From NCBI GenBank assembly GCA_944739405.2, contig OX123190.2, positions 22,294,807 to 22,358,806 on the forward strand: 64,000 nt of DNA. Reading direction: 5' to 3'. Shown here one piece after another: positions 10,918 to 20,765 of the stretch. The position numbers were made by a program, and so were the translations under genes. Within the stretch, counting starts at the first letter, position 1. Each line of letters starts with the position of its first letter. The stretch comes from Euclidia mi. Taxonomy: Eukaryota; Arthropoda; Insecta; Lepidoptera; Erebidae. Below the pieces are notes generated by a model. The model had not been told where the DNA came from. It saw only the letters and a list, made by a program, of their open reading frames with translations, and ran no database searches.

Positions 10918-11057
10918 AACTACGTTAAAAAAAGCCGACCTCAAAAACTAAAAAGTAAAAAATAATAAAGATTTAATATTAATTAAATACATATTATTTA
11001 TATTTATGTGCTATTTACTACCTAATAGGTTTGAAGTCGGTGCCAAGCCTTAAAACT

Positions 11058-11525
11058 CCGTCAAGTAGTTTCGTCCTCCCTACCGCAAAGCCTTAAGACA
11101 AAGGTCTTCAACGAGTGCATCCTACCCGTTATGTCTTACGGTGCCGAGATATGAACACTGACGGTGCGACTAGTCCACCAATTTAAGGTTGCTCAGCGAG
11201 GTACGGAGAGGGCTATGCTCGGAGTTTCTGAAGGATCAAATTCGTAAGGAAGTGATCCGAAAGAGAATCAAGGTAATCGACATAGCTCAAAGAATTAGCA
11301 AGCTGAAGTGGCAGTGGGCTGGTCACATTTGTCGCAGAACCGATAACCGTTGGAGTAGTCGTGTTCTAGAGTGGAGACCGCGCCTTGGCAAACGTAGTAT
11401 AGGACGCCCTCCGGCTTGGTGGAATTACGATATACGCAATGTGGCTGGTAGCGGCTGGACACAAAGAGCCGAAAATCGGTCTCAGTGGCGTGCCATTGGA
11501 GAGGCCTATATCCTATATATATACA
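11058..11525 (+). pseudogene. LINE RT C-terminal fragment (RTE-like)
   Basis: Pieces in two frames: KVFNECILPVMSYGAE (about 11101), then from 11240 KDQIRKEVIRKRIKVIDIAQ, LKWQWAGHICRRTDNRW, VLEWRPRLGKRSIGRPPAWW and SQWRAIGEAYILY. This is the well-known C-terminal region of the abundant moth endonuclease/reverse-transcriptase LINE. A stop follows GAE, and a frameshift near 11225 breaks it. The catalytic RT core is absent. The tail passes into a TATATA run instead of the usual CAGCAGTGG-type end. Confidence 0.75.
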
Positions 11526-11769
11526 CACGTGGGGAAGCTAGGTCCCCAATAAATTCGTTATTTATTTATTAGAGAATTGATAATTTTCATGCAGAATTAT
11601 TTTTATAAAATGAATGAGAAGCATATATATTAAGCGAGTATTTTTTTTTAATTTAATCATAAAATTACAATTTGCTCACGTTTTAAGTAAAGAAGTACAT
11701 AACTTTTTTGGTCAACTTTTTTTAAAGTTAGGTTTACGGGTTAAAATGAAAGTTAGAAAATAAATATAA

Positions 11770-12300
11770 AAATCAAACAAGTGTGGAGGATTGTTACACA
11801 GCATAAAAATAGGCGTAGGCTCCAGGGTGATGTTAAGAAGGAATATGGCGGTCTTAGACGGACTAGTCAACGGAGCAATGGTAATTATTAAAAAAATAAA
11901 GTGGCCAGCCCTTCGCCGTGATCAACTAGAAGCAGGAGAACTGCCCGACGCCGTGTTCATTAAATTTGATGATCAAACTGTGGGCACTAGGGTAAAAGAT
12001 GCGGAAGATCTAGTATCAATCACACCAGAATCTGCAACTTTTCAAGCGAATAAAGGTTACGGTGATGTTGAGAGGTTAATGCTCCCGCTAATTTTAAGTT
12101 GGGCTGTCACTGTTCACAAGCTCCAAGGTACAACATTGGAGAGGGCAGTGATAGATCTTGGGAAAAAAAATCGCGCAAGGTCAGATATATGTAGCTTTAA
12201 GTCGAGTGAAGAATTTAGATGGTATCTATCGCATTAAGTGATTTAGAGCCATCTAAGTTATTAAACAGACCACATGATAGCAAAGCACTACAATAAATGC
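11770..12300 (+). pseudogene. Helitron-type Pif1-like helicase, C-terminal fragment
   Basis: The open part (11791-12180) reads VGSRVMLRRNMAVLDGLVNG, then KGYGDVERLMLPLILSWAVT and VHKLQGTTLERAVIDLGKK. A frameshift at the run of eight A residues (near 12164-12171) follows, then IYVALSRVKNLDGI. These are the late helicase motifs (V and VI) of SF1 Pif1-like helicases carried by Helitron rolling-circle transposons. Walker A and B and the Rep nuclease are absent. It lies inside the SINE-splitting insertion. A cellular PIF1 gene is excluded by the truncation, lack of introns and the several diverged copies in the window. Confidence 0.8.
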
Positions 12301-12409
12301 AACGACTGAGACAGTTAAATCAAAATTATTTTTATAATTAACTAATAAAATTAAAAAAAAATATGATGGAATCATGTTTTTTTTATACGTGATTTTTTTT
12401 CATGAAAGC

Positions 12410-12625
12410 AGAATTAACGCAGTTGAGATGCAATCACTGCGTAGTATCTGTGGGGTGAGACTGATGGATAGGATTCCAATTTAGGAACCGGCGATCATGT
12501 ATGAAAAGAGTAATGAATGTAGAGGAAGCGCGTGAGGTTTGTATGGATAGAAGTAAGTGGCGTTCCGTTGTCTCTGCCTACCCCGACGGGGAAAAGGCGT
12601 GAGTATAATTATGTATGTATGTTTT
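12410..12625 (+). pseudogene. LINE 3' end relic with SINE-shared tail
   Basis: Broken codons give LRSICGVRLMDRI, then a stretch ending WRSVVSAYPDGEKA-like (CGTTCCGTTGTCTCTGCC), and the tail TACCCCGACGGGGAAAAGGC then (ATGT)n. The end is the same tail module as in the SINEs at 3387, 5850 and 33188. Only the last few dozen codons remain. Confidence 0.6.
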
Positions 12626-14160
12626 TTTTCACTCAATCTTCAATCTTTCTCCTGTAATTTTCCTATAATTCATCTTGTAAATTGGTTATGGTTAGTTCTT
12701 CAGAGACAACACTTTCGATGTATATGGGAATATTTCTGTGACCAACAAACAAAACGATCTGTAATTTATTGTACAGTTTAGCTTAATCCGTATATTGGCC
12801 AAATTATATATTTGAAATAATTGCAGTCTAACTAAGCACAACAAAAAAGTATTTGAACTTCGTTCTTCTGATTTATACGTCGTGTCCGTCTGCCATTGTG
12901 CAGAATAAAATAGTCGATATCGCATTTTCCCTTTCATAAATCAATATAAATTTTATTATTATATTAACGAGAGGAAATGAATAGCCCTCTGAGAAAAAAT
13001 ATGTATTAGTTATAAATACCTTAATTTGTTTATAAATAAGTAAATATGAAGTGATTAATATAGCGTCAAAGACGCTTGACCGTACGTTTGGTAATGATTA
13101 TGAGAGTCTGGTTTCCCGTGGTGGGGAACATAATTATACTATTTTATAGGTTTGAGTATCCTTTGTACATGAGTGTAAGTTTTATTGAAATCAATTTTGC
13201 CATTTCAGAGATCTTTAGCAATATAGGGAAAGACAGACAGACAGACATAAATTCTGAATAATATCAAGTATTGCTTTTTAGCATTTTCCTAGATTTTTTA
13301 GCTAATTTTCGCCAAAATATCTTTACTGTACAGACTTTTTCACCTCTACAGTTTTATTATAGTATAGATACTGTTTTAGAGTTTCAGAAGTGTTTCTTCC
13401 GTGATATGATCACTGATAATTGTTTTTATAAAAAAAAGATTATTGTAGTTGTTAAAATATAATGGTTTTCTTAATAAAGTTTTTCATTTCTGTTTCTAAT
13501 TCATCCGTAACAAATTATGATCCATCTGGGTACAAAATATTTGAATGTTGATATCTTGAAAACTACTTTATAATAAAAACGAATCCCTCATTCAAATATT
13601 TAATAATTATGTTCTTTGGTATTCCTATTTCCATAATTATGAGCATGTATTACAGATGAATCAGTTATAGAATTAAATTTTGAAGAACTTTCCTGATGGA
13701 GTCAGTCTTGTTTCATTCAATCCTTAGTTTTGTTCTATATTCACTTATTTTGAAGAAAACCATAAAAAATTGGCTTTACCGCATGTTTTACGTCCTTGAA
13801 ACATTTTCCAAATTTCATAAAAATCCACAAAACTGTTATGCCTAGGATTTGAACACACGCCTTCAGAACGGTAAGGGGATGTATTTATTATCCATACGGC
13901 CATCGCCTTGTTGCCAGTTACTGGCGAATTTTGCGAACACTTGACAGAGTGTTTACGTCATCTAACTTAAAACTGTCATTTCCAAATAATGAAATAGTCT
14001 TCAAACCTTTTTGATAATTATTATGTTTGTCGACCGGCCAGTTTGTCGTGTAGACGTCAGTAGTCCTTGACGACGGTAGTGATGACAATTTTGCATAACA
14101 CTGGCCGTCACAATATTATATATAGGAATTTCAGCCCTCGGGATAGGTGAAAGTAAATGA
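12626..14160. other. Unassigned AT-rich DNA
   Basis: Several small open frames (12557-13462) are in AT-rich sequence and show no motifs. There are no repeats with copies elsewhere in the window apart from short runs (GACA)n at 13232-13245. Confidence 0.35.
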
Positions 14161-14362
14161 AAAAATGGTCATAAAATAAAAACTACTAAGCCTACATGAA
14201 TCATATTTTTATGGGACCAATTCGACACTATTCCGCATCAAACAAAAAAAATTATGTAAATCGGTTTAGAAACCTCGAAGAAATCGGTGTACATACATCG
14301 AAAAAAAAAATACCGGCCGAATTGAGAACCTCCTCCTTTTTTTTTGTTTGAAGTCGGTTAAA

Positions 14363-14534
14363 AAATGATAATTATTGCTCGCTCAACAATGTGCCCGGTA
14401 GATGGCAATAAGCTCGCCCCCTATTACATTGGGACCGAAACATAACTGGCGAAGTGTAGGTATGTAATACACTTCCGTCTATCCCTTCGAGGATAAAGGC
14501 AAGTGAAGTTATGTTATGTTATGTGCTGAAAATA
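14363..14534 (+). mobile_element. SINE, right half of the interrupted copy
   Basis: Resumes with ATGATAATTATTGCTCGCTC, continues GTGCCCGGTAGATGGCAATA, and ends (GTTAT)n, then TGCTGAAAATA (14524-14534). This duplicates the left flank TGCTGGAAATA (one mismatch in 11). The alignment to 5670-5850 is direct. Confidence 0.8.
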
Positions 14535-14813
14535 ATCCTCTCTTAGGGCTCTTAAAATTTAGACGTTTCGTGTCGGATCGCTGCAGTGCCGAAGCGGTGC
14601 GTTTGTCGTATGGTGCACGGACGGTCATTTGTTTTGTTTGTTAACCGACTTCAAAATACATACACTATCATACAAAGCGCGCGGCTGCGGCAACAGTGCG
14701 GTGTCGGTACCGAGAACGCACGACAACAGTACAGCAACGTCGCATGCTCCATGTGTTTATTTCGATGTTGAACAGTGCGGTGACTAGACGTCAGAGCTAA
14801 TTTCATCGAATTT

Positions 14814-15170
14814 TTAACCGACTTAAAAAAAACGGAGGTTCTCAGTTTGACCTGTATGTATGTATGTATGTTTGTCCACGATTATCTCGCGTTTGGCTGA
14901 ACCGATTTTGATGCGGTTTTCAAAAAAGTATTTGTTACACTTAGGAGAAGGTTTTAGGCCCTTAACCGACTTCAAAAAAGAAGGTTCTGAGTTGGATCCG
15001 TATATAATTATGTAAGTTTGCCCACGATTAACTCGAGTTTGGCTGAACCGATTTTTCTGCGGTTTTCAGAAAAAACGTGTTTGTATTTTAGGAGAAAGTT
15101 TTAGTATTTTAACCGACTTCAAAATAGAAGGTTCTCAGTTTGACCCGTATACATATATTGGTTCTGAGTA
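14814..15170 (+). repeat. ~148-bp tandem repeat, 2.4 units
   Basis: AACCGACTT followed by AAGGTTCTCAGTTTGACC-like sequence recurs at 14814, 14963 and 15110. Each unit also holds GTTTGGCTGAACCGATTTT. The motif AACCGACTTCAAA marks a repeat family common in Lepidoptera. The third unit runs into the GT tract. Confidence 0.75.
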
Positions 15171-15212
15171 TGTTTGTATGTATTATGTGTGTGTGTTTGT
15201 ACGTGTGTACGT

Positions 15213-15252
15213 GTGAGCGCGCGCGCGCGCGCGTTTGTATATTTGTGTGTGT

Positions 15253-15343
<91 letters not shown>
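15213..15343. repeat. Alternating GC and GT microsatellite
   Basis: (GC)n at 15216-15233 and almost pure (GT)n at 15245-15343, with further GT/AC alternation on both sides. The Cys-Val repetitive open frames over it are artefacts. Alternating purine-pyrimidine of this length can adopt Z-DNA in principle. Confidence 0.95.
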
Positions 15344-15347
<4 letters not shown>

Positions 15348-15429
15348 AGAGTGTGTGTGTGTACGTGTGTACGTGTCTATATCTCTGCGATTAAAAAAAA
15401 AACAAAGAAAGTCGGTGAAAGAATCAAAT

Positions 15430-15728
15430 GCGAGAGCATATTTCTCAATCTTGTCATTTCGGATAAGGCTCTGTAGTCGTGGAGATGGTTGAGTAATTTG
15501 TTCGAGTCAATATCACTTAAAGCCATGCCTTTTAGGGATTTGACCCGACTCAAGGCAGCATAGCATTGGCCTTTACCAAAGATTTTAGGCGCTAGGTCGA
15601 TTACCGCGGAACCAAGTGTACATCCTTGCAATTTGTGTTCCGTCACAGCCCAACTCAATATGACTGGCAACATCCGCCTCTCGATATCACCATAACCGCG
15701 ATGGCCTTGATAAGTCGCTGTCACTGGA
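15430..15728 (-). pseudogene. Helitron-type helicase C-terminal fragment
   Basis: Read from 15728 down: GYGDIERRMLPVILSWAV, EHKLQGCTLGSAVIDLAP, FGKGQCYAALSRVKSLKGMA, then the family's C-terminal NKLLN and ALSEMTRLRN. These match helicase motifs V-VI of Helitron proteins. Upstream the frame fuses in phase to the 198-bp palindrome arm (15755-15952), which is not part of a helicase. It sits within the Harbinger element and in opposite orientation to the fragments at 11770 and 40711. Confidence 0.8.
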
Positions 15729-15754
15729 GCTACTATCGAAAATGAAAACTTAAC

Positions 15755-16522
15755 AATCGCAACAAAAATGTTAACTAGGTATTTCGTTTCTTTTTTTAAA
15801 AAAAGAGAACCGCCTTCAAAAGATATACCCACTGAAAAGTACGAAATAATTTTTACTTACGCTAATCTTCTCAAATTTCCTTTCGAATTTCTCCCAAAAA
15901 CGAATTACTAAATTAAACTCAATACTTAGTTTTTGAAGTCGGTGCCAAACCAACAAAAACAAAAAAGAATACTGGCAAACAGAGAAAATAATACGACGAA
16001 TCTATCAAATCAATAAAGCCTCAAAAAATATCTGAAACAATAAAATTTAAAATAATCTACCTATATACTCTAATAAATGTGCATGTGAATCTAAATGTGG
16101 GTGATATATCACACCTCTGCCTACCCCTTCGGGGATACAGGCGTGAGTCTATAAATAAAAATAAAATACTCTAAAAATAACAAATATATAAAAGTATGAA
16201 ATAAATGCTTAATTATAAAATAATTGTACTTTTTAGCTATTTTGGGCTGTAAGTACCTATGTATATTGAATGCGCTGGTTTGGAAAGGATGACGCCAAAC
16301 AATAGGCTTTTAGAGGGATTTGGTTTGGCACCGACTTAAAAAACTAAGTATTTAATTTAATTTAGTAATTCGTTTTTGGGAGAAATTCGAAAGGAAATTT
16401 GAGAGGCTTAGGGGTAGCGTATGTAAAAAATATTTCGTACTTTTCAGTGGGTCGATTTTTTGAAGGCGGTTCTCTTTTTTTTTAAAAGAAACTAAATACC
16501 TAGTTAACATTTTTGTTGCGAT
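15755..16522. repeat. Large inverted repeat, ~200-bp arms
   Basis: The left arm 15755-15952 and right arm 16322-16522 are inverted copies with high identity. Shared blocks are GCAACAAAAATGTTAACTAG, AGAGAACCGCCTTCAAAA, CCTTTCGAATTTCTCCCAAA and GTCGGTGCCAAACC. The 369-bp loop contains a SINE/LINE tail scrap (16085-16150, CTCTGCCTACCCCTTCGGGG). The right arm leads straight into the MADF-like ORF start, the left arm into the helicase fragment. Confidence 0.9.
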
Positions 16523-16550
16523 TTTTATCATATTTATTAATTGCTTAAAA

Positions 16551-16633
16551 TGGATGATATAAACGTAGACGAATTTATAAATGAAATTGAATTACGTCCT
16601 GCTATATTATATAAGTTGTTTAATTTACGTACC
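16551..16633 (+). pseudogene. MADF-like start of a Harbinger accessory ORF
   Basis: MDDINVDEFINEIELRPAIL resembles the beginning of a MADF DNA-binding domain (a Myb/SANT-like module). PIF/Harbinger elements carry such a protein as a partner of the transposase. After about 28 codons the similarity ends where the oppositely oriented transposase fragment begins, so the domain is cut. The start codon at 16551 has a short AT-rich leader from the palindrome arm. Confidence 0.6.
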
Positions 16634-16946
16634 TACCTCAATGTTATCAGTAGTTTTTTTTCGGCTGATAGGTATAGTTTGTCTGAATATAGTTTCTTGC
16701 CGCTAAATTTTACTTCCAACTAATTCAAGTAATTCGTAGAAACATTCTTTAGACATACTTAAGTAATTAAAAAAATGCTTGGATCTTGGTTTAACCTAGG
16801 GTAAAGATTACGGAAATCACCAAAATTACATGATAATGAAAACATTGGTGATGCTCTTTTACGGGGGCGTCGATTTTGTTTCTGTTTGATATTTTTCAAC
16901 AAGAGCACTAACAGTAATGTTTCTTCGTTAGAGTCCATGGCTTAAC
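16628..16946 (-). pseudogene. PIF/Harbinger transposase N-terminal fragment
   Basis: From ATG at 16946: MDSNEETLLLVLLLKNIK, then an Arg-rich stretch RRPRKRASPMF, FGDFRNLYPRLNQDPSKHFF, and after a frameshift SMSKECFYELLELVGSKI, a stop, RQETIFRQ, and after a further frameshift ISAEKKLLITLRYV. This order is typical of the N-terminal region of Harbinger DDE transposases. The catalytic DDE domain is deleted. Distance to the right TIR (about 180 bp) fits an intact element end. Confidence 0.7.
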
Positions 16947-17169
16947 TGCTGTCAAATATATTTAAAACATCACTAGCATACAAATGCACGGCAATCAGAT
17001 ACGCTTTCAATTTAGGCGTTTGGTGTCGGACGGCTACCGTACTGCAGCGGCACGGAAGCGGGTTATAACCAGTGGTACGGTGAACGTGCGGCAGCCGTCC
17101 GACACGAAACGTCTAAATTGAAGGAGCCCTTAATTTGTGACAAAATAGCCAATTATACCTCGCAGGCTA

Positions 17170-17295
17170 GGTTGGTTTGCATAGGGTTTGATGATGAGTT
17201 TTCCTTTCTTTTGCAAGATATTTGCTTCGTGTATTTTCCTTAGTCGGATCTTACGACACTTACGGAATGAAATGGGGTGGTGACAATTTGTTTTA
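17170..17295 (-). mobile_element. SINE module 1 relic
   Basis: The reverse complement carries GTCACCACCCCATTTCATTC, GTCGTAAGATCCGACTAAGG and AACCCTATGC, matching the first ~140 bp of the SINE at 2970. No tRNA-like or tail module is left. Confidence 0.55.
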
Positions 17296-17299
17296 ATGT

Positions 17300-18941
17300 C
17301 ATTTCATGTACAATGGAAGTAACTTTTAAACTCGTTTTTTAAATTTTAGGTCGATCTGACAAACTGAGTAGTCAAATCTAAGTACCTCTCAAGTTTGCCA
17401 ACTTGTATTTTATTGTATCATCATCAAGCTTGGAAATTATAATTAGTTGGCAGCAAAATAATATGGTTATATACCTCTAAGCTGGTATAGTACAGTGATC
17501 CTATCAACCATGTACTCGCTAGATTCTTCTTCACCAGATTTTTCGTTTCCCTTCATGACGGGGCCTTGATGCGGTTATTGGCAGTAGGCTAATATTTGTT
17601 GAGTGCGATAAATGAATCAGGATGACAGTTCTTTTTTCTGTTTTTAAAAGCGTTTTACAACGATTTATTTATCGTAAATAAACTACGGTTTACGGTCTTT
17701 ATTGCTATATAATTATTGGTTTTACTGAGATTATTTATTTAAACCGAATGATCTAGGAACACACATTGAATATATAAAATTCACATTCATTTTAACCCCG
17801 AGTAAAAACATTTTTTTTATTACTATGACAACATATATATTATACAGTAAACTGGTAATAAAAGTCACCCACAAAAACGTAGACAATACAGGCTAAGACT
17901 TAATTTTTACTTCTTATTTATTTACACAATTTAAATGGAAAATGAAATTCAAATCGCGGGGCTATTACTGCTCATTATTTATTTTTGGTGTGGCTTTGTA
18001 TTACATTTCTAAGTGCCTTAATTTAGGACATTAATAATATTATATTATTCCTTGGTGTTAAATATATTTTGTTGTGGAGCCCACACTGCTTTAAAGTTGG
18101 AGAGTTTATATTGTTTTGTACAAGTATATATGATTTTTAAATTAAACAGTAATGTATGTTACCTTCTACGTTGTTTTTAAATTAAATATGAGTGCCCACT
18201 GAAAGTCAGATCTCACACTTAGCTAATAGTAAAGACCACATTTTAGGCGCAGACGTTTTCTAACTACCTAGTTTTAAGCTGCTTGCTGATACGATTTATA
18301 AAAGCGATATTCTTTATCAATTTCTAAGCTGTTGGCCTAGCTATCCTTATAATTCATTATATTTGCGTTTACAATTTTCAGGTGTCAGATTTCATAAATT
18401 GATAAATATTCATAAATTGACATTCAATAATATTTTCTGCCATTTAATAATATTTTCTGACATTTTAAATATATGACATTTTATTGTTTAAATTTTTATA
18501 ATTTTTACTTATTGTTTGCAACATGTATTTTACTGTGTATTAGCATGTAAAGTTGTGAGTACGATGTGGGCATTATTAAACATATAAACAAATAGTTGTG
18601 GCAACCTTTCTGATGGCTTAGGCTGACATGCTTATGCATACACCTTCTGATGGCGTGGAGGCATAGTGATACAGATCGTACTGGCTCCCTTAATTAAGGT
18701 TGAGCCGTACGATTGCTGTTGAATGCGGGCCATCAGTGGGCCGAGTCAGTCAAATGCGTCAGATAATTTCCTGCACTGTACTTGCATACTAAACCCTTTT
18801 TTGTCTGGACTTTAAAAGATGAAGAAAAGACTAAAGAAATTGAAGTGACAAAAAAACAATGACTGTGAGTTTGTTTCGGCCTTTCTTCTCAAGAAGTCAT
18901 TAAGCTAGGAAAAGCCGGCTTCATCTAGAATAGGGTTTTGA
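17300..18941. other. Unassigned AT-rich DNA
   Basis: No coding frame, repeat copy or structured element was supported. Short direct repeats of CATAAATTGA and TAATATTTTCTGACATTT occur near 18394-18470. An AT-poor island at 18600-18780 has no recognised match. Confidence 0.35.
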
Positions 18942-18942
18942 C

Positions 18943-19342
18943 ATGTATAAGTGTTGTCTTCTTTCTCTTAGCGTTATCCCAGTTTCAATCTGGGGTCCGC
19001 TTACTAGTCTAACCGGATTTGGCTGAATATTAGCTTTTCCACAGAGCGACTGCCTGTCTGACCTCCGCAACCCGAAGGGATAGCGATATTCCATGGTTTA
19101 GACTAGTGTCAGTTTATTTAGAAGGTACTGACGCCCTGTAACGACTGTCAAAGATCTTCATGACAACCGAAACCGACGGCTTAACGTGCTCTCCGAGGCA
19201 CGGGACAAGCGATAATTAACAATTCAATACGCACATAACTCCGAAAAGTCATCGGTGCGCGCCGTGGATTCGAACCCGATACCCTCTGCATGGCAGTCTG
19301 TTGGTATATCCACTCGGCTATCGCTGCATGTATAAGTGTTGT
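18943..19342 (-). mobile_element. tRNA-derived SINE with 15-bp target duplication
   Basis: Body 18958-19327 is flanked by ATGTATAAGTGTTGT (18943-18957 and 19328-19342), exact. On the minus strand it begins GCAGCGATAGCCGAGTGGAT (A box), then GGGTTCGAATCC (B box, plus strand 19266-19277), then a unique body with ATCTTTGACAGTCGTTAC and GGTCAGACAGGCAGTCGCTC. Two more copies lie at 23826-24210 and 31706-32105. It is non-autonomous and depends on LINE machinery. Confidence 0.9.
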
Positions 19343-20127
19343 AAACAACCAAAATGCAGAAATAAATATGTCTTTATGTCAAGCAAGTCGTGTTTTCCAA
19401 ATTATAGTTGCTTTACTTTCATCATTGCTTGTAACAAAGGTTGTATTGCGAACCTTACTGTACGAGTAAGACCGTGAGCTAAAACCAGACCTCCCAACTG
19501 AATATTTTCTAGCCACGTTTTGATTAGTTTAAAAGGTGCCTTGTCCCTGACAGTTGCCAATTCGATTCCGAAGTGAAACCAAACTTAATAAACATATTCT
19601 TGTTCCCTTAATAGTGCAAGAACTTCATTCAAAAATAAAATCAGTGATGTTCTGACGATAAAGTCAAAAACATTTATTGAAATAATTTCATAAGACTCGT
19701 CGGCCTAAACTATCAAACCAAAAAAACCGCAGACTTGGCTCGAGATATCCTATTACAGATAATACTAAGGCCCTGAAGCTTGAAATAAAATACAATATTG
19801 TCTTACTCGTGATAGTAAGGTTTATGGTCTACGTTCATAAAAAGTCAAAGCTTTCTATTATAACACTAGATGATCGCCATCATGCAGCTACGCTCGCAAA
19901 ATGTATTTCAATTTAACCATTACTTCCCGATACAATGGGAACATCAGGCAACTCCTTCTTAGTGCACCGTTATGTCACTGATTTTTTCTTAGTTCTGTTA
20001 AGTTGATTGCTTTTTCTAGAATAATTGGGCGGCATGGCGTTTAATGTCGGGCAGAAAAAGGCCCAACGATCACTATAGCACTTTTCCCATGCAAGTTGTG
20101 CATTATGTCCCCTTTATAACCTCAAAC
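19343..20127. other. No feature seen
   Basis: AT-rich DNA without recognised repeats or coding frames. Confidence 0.4.
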
Positions 20128-20765
20128 ATAACTAATGGCGCTGATACACCTGAGCATTCACTTGTAACCGGACAGCGAGCATTCACCGTTTTCTGTTTTG
20201 TCGAATCAAAAATTTTTACGATCATTCTAGCGAACACTCTAAATTCAAATAGATCGTAGAATATAGAAAACATATAGAAATCGCACTACAACAGCAGTTT
20301 TACCCAATATGTTTACTTCAGTTTCACTTATGAATTATTTCAAGAGTAAGAGTAAGATACATAAATAAATGACGTTTCTAAATACTAAAATGCAGATTTT
20401 AAATTGAACAGGTTTAATAAATCACACAAGTGTCTGTTCCTAAGTTCAAATTTATTTATCGATATTGAAAATTTATCGACATTCTATTGAAATTAATTCT
20501 GAGTAAACCAAATCTAAGGATCTATTGCAAACATTATCGATATTTTATCGATATTTATTCTGAGTAACTTCGAAGATTCTTCCCTAGATTAAAATCATAA
20601 GTCAAAATGAAGTAATTATATTGGGTTTAACCGCCATTGTAGCGCGAATTTTATGTATTATCTATATTCTATGGCTCGCCCGAATATTCGTGAGAATGCT
20701 CGCTAAAAACACTAATTTGTTTCGTAACATTCGCAAGACTGCTCATTAAGGCGCTGTACCTAGTC
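20128..20765. mobile_element. ~640-bp MITE-like element, long imperfect inverted ends
   Basis: The left end GGCGCTGATACACCTGAGCA aligns with the reverse complement of the right end (GGCGCTGTACCTAG, AGCGAGCATTCTCACGAA) for about 150 bp, with several gaps. Both ends carry repeated GAGCATTC and GCGAACACTC-like motifs. Partial relatives lie at 22570-22690, 49848-50012 and 60056-60130. The 71-codon frame at 20044 is not a gene. The superfamily is unknown; repeated subterminal motifs would suit a hAT-like element, which is inference. Confidence 0.55.

Larger units (their letters stand above)
10918..14362. mobile_element. ~3.4-kb composite insertion inside a SINE
   Basis: This block separates the two SINE halves. 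Its outer ends carry inverted copies of a CCGACYTCAAA motif (10933-10944, and on the minus strand near 14353). It holds a ~120-bp small element (10925-11045, ends GCCGACCTCAAAAAC / GAAGTCGGTGCC), a LINE 3' fragment, a Helitron-type helicase fragment, a second LINE 3' fragment, and about 1.7 kb with nothing recognised. Near 14160-14350 is a common lepidopteran repeat containing TCGACACTATTCCGCATC. I cannot say whether it came in as one unit or as successive insertions. Confidence 0.6.
14543..17132. mobile_element. PIF/Harbinger transposon, internally deleted, with nested insertions
   Basis: The ends are inverted repeats of about 39 bp: left 14546 GGGCTCTTAAAATTTAGACG, right (minus strand from 17129) GGGCTCCTTCAATTTAGACG, each continuing TTTCGTGTCGGA. 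They are flanked by TTA at 14543-14545 and 17130-17132, fitting the 3-bp TWA duplication of PIF/Harbinger. Inside, a transposase N terminus runs inward from the right end and a MADF-like ORF start faces it. These are the two genes of this superfamily, fused tail to tail by deletion. Between 14640 and about 16520 lie other elements: AACCGACTTC tandem units, a GT/GC tract, a helicase fragment and a palindrome. Confidence 0.75.

Noticed and set aside
14586..14771. 61-codon frame with Cys/Arg-rich content
   Set aside because: Runs through the Harbinger left end and an AACCGACTTC repeat; not a gene.
15140..15476. Cys-Val repetitive open frames of 84-100 codons
   Set aside because: They are translations of the GT microsatellite in two frames; no gene-like composition outside it.
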